Assembly (NCBI GenBank): GCA_002436485.1
Contig: DJMK01000157.1
Location: 1,952 to 8,387 of the forward strand
Length of the DNA: 6,436 nucleotides
DNA from: Proteobacteria bacterium UBA6492
GTDB taxonomy: Bacteria; Pseudomonadota; Gammaproteobacteria; UBA6429; Thiohalophilaceae
Reading direction: 5' to 3'
The translations under genes were made by a program, and so were the position numbers. The notes below the pieces were generated by a model, which saw only the letters and a list, made by a program, of their open reading frames with translations, was not told the origin of the DNA and did not search any database. Positions 1-4,520 of the stretch are shown here, in pieces. Numbering within the stretch: the stretch's first letter is position 1; each line of letters opens with the position of its first letter.

Positions 1-254
1 CGGCTGATACCGTGGCGAATCGCACCAGCCTGACCACTGTTACCACCGCCAACAACATAGGCATTGATGTCAAACTTGTTCTCGGCATCCACGACCTGCA
101 GGGCCTGGCGCACGATCATGCGGGCGGTTTCCCGGCCAAAGAACTTGTCCAGTGGCTGGTTATTAACGGTAATGTTACCGCTACCACCGGTCAGGTAAAC
201 ACGCGCGGTTGAGGTCTTGCGGCGACCGGTACTGTAATAGGTTTCTGCTGCCAT
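1..254 (-). CDS. rpsI: 30S ribosomal protein S9, 3' end cut by the window edge
   Basis: S9 is a small-subunit ribosomal protein whose C-terminal tail reaches the P site; that tail lies outside this window. The 84 visible residues begin MAAETYYSTGRRKTSTARVY and include the family-typical FGRETARM and, near the cut, GGGNSGQAGAIRHGI, which lines up with the E. coli S9 segment KGGGISGQAGAIRHGI. The full family length is about 130 residues, so roughly 46 are missing. The ATG at 254-252 is preceded by a strong Shine-Dalgarno (GAAGGAAGG) that lies inside the last codons of rplM, seven bases from the rplM stop. rplM-rpsI is the standard order in gammaproteobacteria, and both are probably read from the promoter at 772-744. 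The identification is secure. Confidence 0.98.
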   Translation of the reverse strand, partial: MAAETYYSTGRRKTSTARVYLTGGSGNITVNNQPLDKFFGRETARMIVRQALQVVDAENKFDINAYVVGGGNSGQAGAIRHGIS

Positions 255-261
255 TTGTTTG

Positions 262-699
262 CTACCTTCCTTCAATATCCAGCGGTTGCGGCTGTTGTGC
301 CTGGTGGTTGTGCTCTGCGCCAGCATAAACTTTCAGCTTGCGGAACATGGCACGGCCCAGCGGGTTCTTGGGCAACATGCCCTTGACCGCGGTTTCAATG
401 ATGCGCTCAGGCGCCTTCTGGCGCATTTTGTCGAGTGTGGTTGCACGCATACCGCCCGGGTAGCCACTGTGCTTGTAATAGGTCTTGGCTTTTTCCTTGT
501 TGCCAGTCACTTTTACCTTGTCAGCGTTGACGATCACGATATAGTCGCCGGTATCCACGTGCGGAGTATACTCCGCCTTGTGCTTGCCACGCAGGCGACG
601 GGCAACTTCCGTGGCCAGACGGCCCAGAACTTTGTCAGTCGCATCAATGACATACCAGTCACGCTTGACCGTTTGCGGCTTGGCGCTAAACGTTTTCAT
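262..699 (-). CDS. rplM: 50S ribosomal protein L13
   Basis: L13 is an early-assembling large-subunit protein that binds 23S rRNA. The 145 residues match E. coli L13 (142 residues) from end to end. Landmarks are MKTFSAKPQTVKRDWYVIDA at the N-terminus, LGRLATEVARRLRGKHKAEY, VDTGDYIVIVNADKV, and VKGMLPKNPLGRAMFRKLKV. The start at 699 is chosen because MKTF is the conserved N-terminus and a GGAG sits at 712-709, nine bases upstream. An in-frame TTG at 714 would add five residues and would bury the Shine-Dalgarno. The C-terminus runs three residues (EGR) beyond the E. coli ...LDI end, and those codons form the rpsI ribosome binding site. In E. coli L13 is reported to repress its own operon through the leader; the leader here looks short (about 38 bases), and I see no obvious counterpart structure. 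Confidence 0.98.
   Translation of the reverse strand: MKTFSAKPQTVKRDWYVIDATDKVLGRLATEVARRLRGKHKAEYTPHVDTGDYIVIVNADKVKVTGNKEKAKTYYKHSGYPGGMRATTLDKMRQKAPERIIETAVKGMLPKNPLGRAMFRKLKVYAGAEHNHQAQQPQPLDIEGR
266..274 (-). promoter_or_regulatory. Ribosome binding site of rpsI, inside the end of rplM
   Basis: GAAGGAAGG on the minus strand matches the anti-Shine-Dalgarno well and lies about 11 bases upstream of the rpsI ATG. It is made from the rplM codons for Glu-Gly-Arg just before the TAG stop, so ribosomes finishing L13 pass directly over the S9 initiation site. This fits coupled, equimolar synthesis of the two proteins. Confidence 0.85.
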
Positions 700-736
700 A
701 ATTCTTTGCTCCAAAAGGCATCACTGCTAGAAAAAG

Positions 737-772
737 AGGCGGAATGGTACAGAAAAACCCCGCCCTGTACAA
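737..772 (-). promoter_or_regulatory. Probable sigma70 promoter of rplM-rpsI with GC-rich discriminator
   Basis: On the minus strand TTGTAC (772-767) and TACCAT (749-744) are separated by 17 bases. The spacer is G-rich then T-rich (AGGGCGGGGTTTTTCTG), and a TCCGCC discriminator follows at 743-738. GC-rich discriminators are typical of stringently controlled ribosomal-protein and rRNA promoters in gammaproteobacteria. The predicted start near 737 gives a leader of about 38 bases with GGAG placed correctly. GTACAG (770-765) and CTGTAC (752-747) form an inverted repeat that covers part of both promoter boxes. The boxes match consensus only moderately (3/6 and 4/6), so the call rests mainly on spacing, context and discriminator. 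Confidence 0.65.
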
Positions 773-779
773 GCCACAA

Positions 780-793
780 GCTCCAATTGGAGC
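780..793. repeat. 14-base perfect palindrome upstream of the rplM promoter
   Basis: GCTCCAATTGGAGC is a perfect palindrome centred about 15 bases upstream of the proposed rplM -35 box. Neither strand has a T-run directly after it, so it is not an intrinsic terminator. Its symmetry and position would suit a dimeric DNA-binding protein acting just upstream of RNA polymerase, but I recognise no known operator consensus. Confidence 0.4.
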
Positions 794-871
794 CAGAAAA
801 ATTACTCTGCCATTCAGTGAGTTAGGTAAACCCATGAAGAAGCACGGAATGCATAATTCTGGGAAGGCTAG

Positions 872-909
872 AAAAAAGAAAGGCGCGGTAAAGGGGGGAA
901 CCGCGCCTT
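872..909 (-). terminator. Strong rho-independent terminator, minus strand
   Basis: A perfect 10-base-pair GC-rich stem, AAGGCGCGGT (909-900) with ACCGCGCCTT (889-880), encloses the loop TCCCCCCTTT. It is followed on the minus strand by TCTTTTTT (879-872). The plus strand has no comparable T-run after the stem, so termination is directional. It should end the candidate small RNA and would also catch read-through from the ABC transporter operon before rplM. Confidence 0.88.
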
Positions 910-979
910 AATAATTACCACCATAAGGAGGATGGAGGAGTCAAATTAATACTCAATGAAGAAGAGTAGTAATTCAGTA
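872..979 (-). ncRNA. Candidate small RNA of about 108 nt with an anti-Shine-Dalgarno-like hairpin loop
   Basis: No protein gene explains this stretch, yet it has both ends of a transcription unit: a near-consensus promoter at 1014-986 predicting a start near 979, and a strong terminator ending near 872. Read on the minus strand, the RNA has a weak 5' hairpin (UACUC/GAGUA around 967-950). A second hairpin pairs CCUCCAU (938-932) with AUGGUGG (924-918), with one U-U mismatch and a seven-base CCUCCUU loop. A terminator hairpin with a C-rich loop (UCCCCCCUUU) closes the unit. The longest ATG frame inside (start 924, 18 codons) has no Shine-Dalgarno, so the RNA is probably non-coding. The other reading is a long leader of rplM with an attenuator; the separate rplM promoter at 772-744 argues against it. 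I recognise no named RNA family. Confidence 0.6.
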
Positions 980-985
980 TTTAAT

Positions 986-1014
986 AATATAGTAATGAAG
1001 AAAGACAAAGTCAA
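986..1014 (-). promoter_or_regulatory. Strong sigma70 promoter driving the candidate small RNA
   Basis: Minus-strand TTGACT (1014-1009) and TATATT (991-986) are exactly 17 bases apart, each one base from consensus. The sequence upstream is a T- and A-rich tract (1024-1045) like an UP element. No ATG with a ribosome binding site follows before the terminator at 909-872, so the product appears to be a short RNA. This is the best promoter match I see in the window. Confidence 0.7.
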
Positions 1015-1023
1015 GCTGAAATG

Positions 1024-1044
1024 AAAAAATAACCAGTTATTTTT
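1024..1044 (-). terminator. Weak AT-rich hairpin after the ABC transporter operon
   Basis: An eight-base-pair A/T stem (AAAAATAA with TTATTTTT, loop CTGG on the minus strand) begins 33 bases beyond the permease stop and continues one T further. An all-A/T stem is a weak terminator at best. The same bases sit just upstream of the small RNA -35 box, where they could equally serve as an UP element. I see no stronger terminator directly behind the operon. Confidence 0.3.
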
Positions 1045-1077
1045 ACAACAAGCTATCTTGCTATTTTTATTGGATTT

Positions 1078-1854
1078 TTAGGTTAGTATGCGCTTGCTAA
1101 TCAGGCGTGTGGCCAGTGGAAAGGCGATTAAAGTGTAAGCAATCAGCACAGACAGGTGCAGCAATACATCCTGGGGTACTCCACCAATCATCAACGGTCG
1201 CATCATCGCAATGGCATGGTAGAGCGGCAGCAGCTTGGCACCGACCTGTACGGCCTCAGGCATGCCACTGATGGGAAAAAACACCCCGCTCAACAGTAGC
1301 ATCGGGGTAATCAGCAGAGTGAAGTAATACAGGAAGAAATCGTAATTCCGTGCCACAGCGGTCACTACCAGCGCCATGGAACCGAAACACACCCCCAGCA
1401 GCAAGGCGATTGGCAACACCAGTAAGGCGCGCACATCCGCCACCAGCCCCAGCAGTCCGGCAATGATCAGAATAGCCACGACACTGATGAAACTCTTGGT
1501 GCCACACCAGATGACCTCGGCAATTAATACATCCCGTATGCTCAACGGTGCCGTCAACATGCCGATCCAGGTATCCTGCACCGCCATGCGGGTATAGGCG
1601 GAATACATGCCTTCAAAGCTGGCAGTATTCATAGCACTGGCACACACCATGCCCGAGGCCAGGAACACCACGTAAGGCAGGCCTTCCAGGTCTCCGAGGA
1701 AACTCCCCAGCCCGTAGCCCAAGGCCAGCAAATACAGCAATGGTTCCCCGATATTGCCCAGCAAGGCGGGCCCCAGCAACTTGCGCCAGACACGCACATT
1801 GCGCAACCAGACGGGGTACCAGCGTAACCAGGGTGACATCGTCAGGCCATTCAC
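1078..1854 (-). CDS. ABC-2 type transporter permease, NodJ-like
   Basis: This is the membrane subunit of an ABC-2 exporter in the inner membrane, working with the ATPase encoded just upstream. The 258 residues give about six hydrophobic segments: roughly 29-51, 59-77, 108-137, 143-167, 172-195 and 231-251. The family-typical block FFPISGMP...LLPLYHAIAMMRPL falls at about 192-221. Length and layout match NodJ, but no nodulation gene is present, so NodJ here is a family label and not a function. The start is the GTG at 1854-1852, which overlaps the ATPase stop as GTGA and has GGGAG eight bases upstream. An in-frame ATG at 1839 would remove five residues. The substrate cannot be inferred. Confidence 0.88.
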   Translation of the reverse strand: MNGLTMSPWLRWYPVWLRNVRVWRKLLGPALLGNIGEPLLYLLALGYGLGSFLGDLEGLPYVVFLASGMVCASAMNTASFEGMYSAYTRMAVQDTWIGMLTAPLSIRDVLIAEVIWCGTKSFISVVAILIIAGLLGLVADVRALLVLPIALLLGVCFGSMALVVTAVARNYDFFLYYFTLLITPMLLLSGVFFPISGMPEAVQVGAKLLPLYHAIAMMRPLMIGGVPQDVLLHLSVLIAYTLIAFPLATRLISKRILT

Positions 1855-2780
1855 TCGCGTAACTCCCGGCCGGTCAGTTTCAGGAACACGTCTTCCAGGT
1901 TGGCGCGGCGATGCAAAAACTGCAGGTCATCAATCTGGCATAACTCGCTCACCAGCGGTGCTTCATCATGGGAATAGACAAAGGCAGTTTCACCCAGTCG
2001 CTCTACCCGCTCCTGTGAAGAAACAGTGCTGTTGTCCAGCCATTTATTCAGCCCTGCCCCATAGACCTCGATCACGTGTGGCTCGATATGTTGCTCGATC
2101 AGGTTTGCCGGTGTGCCTTCAGCAATGATGCGTCCGTGATCCATGATGGCCAGCCGGTCACACAAGCGCTGCGCTTCTTCCATGTAATGCGTGGTCAGGA
2201 TCAGAGTGCGCCCTGCCCGTTTTAATTCACGCAAGCGTTGCCAGATCAGTTGCCGCGCTTGTGGGTCCAGCCCGGTAGTGGGTTCATCCAGGATAAGCAA
2301 TTGCGGATCATTCACCAGGGCACGCGCCAATGTCAGGCGGCGTTTCATTCCACCGGACAGGCTTTCGATAGTTGCCTCGGCCTTGGCACGCAGGTTGGCA
2401 AAATCCAGTAACTCCTCGATACGCTGTTGCATCGCGGCGCTATGCGGTTTGAGGCCAAAATAACTGGCATAGGTACGCAGGTTTTCTATGACGCTGAAAT
2501 CCGGATCCAGGTTGTCCATCTGTGGCACCACACCGATATTACAGCGCATTTGCTGCGCCTGTTCCGGTATGGCATGGCCGAGCACATTGAGCACACCACT
2601 ATCCGGTGGTGTCATACCAAGCAGCATTCTTAGCGTAGTGGTTTTACCTGCTCCGTTTGGACCGAGCAAACCGAAGTATTCGCCCTGTTTGACGCTCAGC
2701 GAGATGTTATTGACCACGCATTGCTCGGCATAGGACTTGCTGAGTCCATCCAGAGAAACAATGTCCGTATAAGTATCCAT
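1851..2780 (-). CDS. ABC transporter ATP-binding protein, NodI/CcmA-like
   Basis: This cytoplasmic ATPase powers the adjacent ABC-2 permease. All nucleotide-binding motifs are intact over 309 residues: Walker A GPNGAGKTT at 40-48, Q-loop Gln87, signature LSGGM at 141-145, Walker B LLILDEP at 161-167 with catalytic Glu166, and switch His198. Residues after about 225 form the extra C-terminal domain usual in ABC-2 drug or polysaccharide exporters, ending in the typical ANLEDVFLKLTGREL. The ATG at 2780-2778 lies three bases past the hydrolase stop and has no clear Shine-Dalgarno, so translation probably depends on coupling. Its own stop overlaps the permease start. The family role is secure; the cargo is unknown. 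Confidence 0.92.
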   Translation of the reverse strand: MDTYTDIVSLDGLSKSYAEQCVVNNISLSVKQGEYFGLLGPNGAGKTTTLRMLLGMTPPDSGVLNVLGHAIPEQAQQMRCNIGVVPQMDNLDPDFSVIENLRTYASYFGLKPHSAAMQQRIEELLDFANLRAKAEATIESLSGGMKRRLTLARALVNDPQLLILDEPTTGLDPQARQLIWQRLRELKRAGRTLILTTHYMEEAQRLCDRLAIMDHGRIIAEGTPANLIEQHIEPHVIEVYGAGLNKWLDNSTVSSQERVERLGETAFVYSHDEAPLVSELCQIDDLQFLHRRANLEDVFLKLTGRELRE

Positions 2781-2783
2781 GAC

Positions 2784-3404
2784 TTATGACCAGGCCGACT
2801 TGATACGTTCGTTTAACAGCGTAAGTTTGCCATGAAAAAAATGCCCCGTGTCCTCAAACCATAAAAAGGTTGGTTTTATCGCTTGTTGATTTTGCCATTC
2901 CATCACTGCACTGGCAGAAACAATTTCATCTTGTTCACCCTGTGCCAGTATCCAGTCGTTAATGTTCACCTGCTGGTCCTTTACCTGGGGATACATATCA
3001 ATCGCCGGTGCTACCAGTAATAATCGCACAGGTCGCACAACATCATGCGCCAATAGCGCAACGCAGGCACCAAACGAAAAACCTGCCAGCCATAGCGGCG
3101 CGTCGGGATAGACCTGTTTTACCCATTGATGGACCGCGAGTAAATCCTCACGCTCACCGGTCATGTCGGCAAACTCACCTTCTGATTTTCCGACGCCGCG
3201 AAAATTAAAGCGCACCGTCAAACAACCCATTTCATTAAATGTCTTGCTGATAATATGCACTACCTTGTTGGTCAGGCTACCACCATATAATGGATGCGGG
3301 TGACAGCAGATGGCGATCGGACCAGTATGGATCCAGTCGTCTGGTGCATTAATACGACATTCTAGTTGCCCGGCGGGACCCGGTATCAGCCTGGTTTCTT
3401 CCAT
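2784..3404 (-). CDS. Alpha/beta hydrolase, COG2945 type
   Basis: This 206-residue protein is a small soluble alpha/beta-fold hydrolase of unknown substrate. It shows the group hallmarks: HPHPLYGGSLTNKVV at 35-49, FNFRGVGKSEG at 66-76, nucleophile Ser110 in GFSFG, and the acid-base pair Asp159 (GEQDE) and His188 (GHFFHGK). There is no signal peptide or membrane segment, so it is probably cytoplasmic. It starts 24 bases after the ferredoxin stop and ends three bases before the ABC ATPase start, so it belongs to the same operon. The ATG at 3404-3402 has no good Shine-Dalgarno, and no better in-frame start lies between it and the upstream gene. Esterase or thioesterase activity is plausible from the fold but is not shown by the sequence. 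Confidence 0.85.
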   Translation of the reverse strand: MEETRLIPGPAGQLECRINAPDDWIHTGPIAICCHPHPLYGGSLTNKVVHIISKTFNEMGCLTVRFNFRGVGKSEGEFADMTGEREDLLAVHQWVKQVYPDAPLWLAGFSFGACVALLAHDVVRPVRLLLVAPAIDMYPQVKDQQVNINDWILAQGEQDEIVSASAVMEWQNQQAIKPTFLWFEDTGHFFHGKLTLLNERIKSAWS

Positions 3405-3428
3405 GTTCGTCAGCGTGAATACAAAAGA

Positions 3429-3737
3429 TTAGATTTGCAGGCGTTTTACCACACGTCCGTTGACAAAGTGCTCCTGGATAATTTCATCCAGGTCCTGTTT
3501 ATCTACGTAGGTATACCAGACCTCTTCCGGGTAAACTGCGATTACCGGTCCGAGTTCACAACGGCCAAGACAACCTGCCAGGTTAATGCGCACACCGCCC
3601 GGACCATGAATGCCCAGCTCCTTGGCCTGTTGCTTGACATAATCCCGCATGGAGCGCGCGTCAAAATCGGCGCAACATCCTTCACCGGGTTCACGCTGGT
3701 TGGTACAGAAAAAAACGTGGTATCGATAAAAGCTCAT
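3429..3737 (-). CDS. Thioredoxin-like 2Fe-2S ferredoxin
   Basis: This is a small electron-transfer protein of the thioredoxin-like [2Fe-2S] group related to the Azotobacter Shethna-type ferredoxin. From the ATG at 3737 it has 102 residues. The probable cluster ligands are Cys11 (FFCTNQR), Cys21 or Cys22 (EGCC), and Cys56 and Cys60 in AGCLGRCELGPV; the following IAVYPEEVWYTYV block is typical. The ATG at 3737 matches family N-termini (short, then HVFFC). A TTG at 3764 is an in-frame alternative, but it overlaps the only good Shine-Dalgarno. That GGAGG (3762-3758) is 20 bases from the ATG and instead serves a five-codon minigene ending in ATGA. It is the first gene of the operon with the hydrolase and ABC exporter. 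Its redox partner is unknown. Confidence 0.85.
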   Translation of the reverse strand: MSFYRYHVFFCTNQREPGEGCCADFDARSMRDYVKQQAKELGIHGPGGVRINLAGCLGRCELGPVIAVYPEEVWYTYVDKQDLDEIIQEHFVNGRVVKRLQI

Positions 3738-3751
3738 GATGGATACATCAT
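3734..3751 (-). CDS. Possible five-codon leader minigene (MMYPS) overlapping the ferredoxin start
   Basis: GGAGG (3762-3758) lies six bases before an ATG at 3751, which opens the frame Met-Met-Tyr-Pro-Ser and then TGA. The stop overlaps the ferredoxin ATG as ATGA. The ferredoxin start has no Shine-Dalgarno of its own at normal spacing, so a ribosome loaded here would end exactly on it. This is inferred from spacing only; direct initiation of the ferredoxin at TTG 3764 is the competing explanation. Confidence 0.35.
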   Translation of the reverse strand: MMYPS

Positions 3752-3806
3752 ATAGAGCCTCCAATAAAAACTGAAGCGCTCAACAACTAATTAACTCGAC
3801 TGAGAA

Positions 3807-3842
3807 TTGCACCTTAACTGCCTGATCGGCTATCTTATTAAG
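3807..3842 (+). promoter_or_regulatory. Probable coq7 promoter abutting the start codon
   Basis: TTGCAC (3807-3812) and TATCTT (3831-3836) are 18 bases apart, each matching the sigma70 consensus at 4 of 6 positions. The expected transcription start, about seven bases past the -10, falls on or next to the ATG at 3843. That would explain why no Shine-Dalgarno precedes coq7. The fit is moderate. Confidence 0.45.
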
Positions 3843-3844
3843 AT
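3832..3844. repeat. 13-base perfect dyad over the coq7 -10 box and start codon
   Basis: ATCTTA-T-TAAGAT is perfectly symmetric about one central base. It covers most of the proposed -10 box and the first two bases of the ATG. It could be an operator or an AT-rich coincidence; I recognise no known regulator site. Confidence 0.3.
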
Positions 3845-4487
3845 GCTAGAAAGAAATTATTCACCGCTGGATCGTTTGCTGGATGTCGTAGATACCGGGC
3901 TGCGCACGGTATTTAGCACCCCGCCCACTGGTGAGCGTGGCAACCCTGCCGACAATCTGCAGGAATCCGAACTCACCGATGCGCAAAAAGTACTGGCTGG
4001 TCGACTGATGCGAATCAATCACGCTGGTGAAGTGGCCGCACAGGGTTTATATACCGGCCAGGCATTGACGGCACACTTGCCCGATGTGCGTGAAAAAATG
4101 CAACAGGCCGCCGAGGAAGAAAACGATCACCTGAACTGGTGTGCAACGCGTATCAAGGAAATGGGTACCCATACCAGTTACCTGGATCCATTCTGGTATG
4201 CTGGCTCGGTCACGATTGGTGCGCTGGCCGGACTGGCGGGCGATAAGTGGAGCCTTGGCTTTGTGGCTGAAACTGAAAAGCAGGTGGTGGCTCACCTGGA
4301 TTCACACCTGGCACAAATCGATGAGCACGATACAAAAACGCGCGCCATTCTTGAACAAATGAAACAAGATGAAGGCAAACATGCCACCGTGGCACTGGAA
4401 GCGGGTGGTGCCGAGCTTCCCTCTCCGATCAAAGGTTTGATGGGTCTGACTTCGAAAATCATGACACGATCCGCTTTCTGGATCTGA
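3843..4487 (+). CDS. coq7: 3-demethoxyubiquinol 3-hydroxylase (Coq7 type, di-iron)
   Basis: Coq7 catalyses the last ring hydroxylation of ubiquinone synthesis, at C6, with a carboxylate-bridged di-iron centre; it replaces the flavoprotein UbiF of E. coli. From ATG 3843 the protein has 214 residues and opens MLERNYSPLDRLL, the usual family N-terminus. The predicted iron ligands are all present: Glu63 (NHAGEVAAQGLY), Glu93 and His96 (EEENDHL), Glu145 (ETEKQVVAHL), and Glu177 and His180 (DEGKHA). Their spacing matches that of the human enzyme apart from a one-residue shift in the last pair. It probably acts at the inner membrane within the ubiquinone synthesis complex. An in-frame TTG at 3807 would add 12 atypical residues and overlaps the promoter. 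It is transcribed away from the ferredoxin and converges with speD. Confidence 0.95.
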   Translation: MLERNYSPLDRLLDVVDTGLRTVFSTPPTGERGNPADNLQESELTDAQKVLAGRLMRINHAGEVAAQGLYTGQALTAHLPDVREKMQQAAEEENDHLNWCATRIKEMGTHTSYLDPFWYAGSVTIGALAGLAGDKWSLGFVAETEKQVVAHLDSHLAQIDEHDTKTRAILEQMKQDEGKHATVALEAGGAELPSPIKGLMGLTSKIMTRSAFWI

Positions 4488-4491
4488 AATT

Positions 4492-4515
4492 TTCTGGCTG
4501 GCTAGAATGCCAGAA
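4492..4515. terminator. Hairpin between the convergent coq7 and speD genes
   Basis: TTCTGGC (4492-4498) pairs with GCCAGAA (4509-4515) around a 10-base loop, filling most of the 33-base gap between the two stop codons. Neither strand has a real T-run after it (AATTTC on the minus strand, CGAACC on the plus). It may slow polymerase in both directions but is a poor intrinsic terminator. Its position is the main support. Confidence 0.4.
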
Positions 4516-4520
4516 CGAAC

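Noticed and set aside
259..825. 188-codon plus-strand frame antisense to rplM
   Set aside because: It lies opposite the highly conserved rplM and its promoter, shows no recognisable domain, and is best seen as a shadow of the GC-rich ribosomal gene.
872..924. 18-codon minus-strand frame inside the small RNA (ATG 924)
   Set aside because: It is preceded by CCUCCUU, the opposite of a Shine-Dalgarno, and most of it is the terminator hairpin.
924..1027. Plus-strand TAAGGAGG (924-931) as a Shine-Dalgarno for a small protein starting at ATG 956
   Set aside because: The ATG is 24 bases away, too far for initiation, and the ATG directly after the motif opens only four codons. The same bases make better sense as the minus-strand CCUCCUUA loop.
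1078..2780. Nodulation factor export function for the NodIJ-like pair
   Set aside because: The similarity is at family level, and no nod genes or lipo-oligosaccharide synthesis genes are present.
3765..3842. Minus-strand promoter for the ferredoxin operon (TTAAGG, 17 bases, TTAATT)
   Set aside because: Both boxes match consensus poorly and other alignments fit as well. A promoter must lie in or near this gap, but I cannot place it with confidence.
3807..3842. TTG 3807 as the coq7 start
   Set aside because: It adds 12 residues not seen at the usual Coq7 N-terminus, has no Shine-Dalgarno, and coincides with the -35 box.
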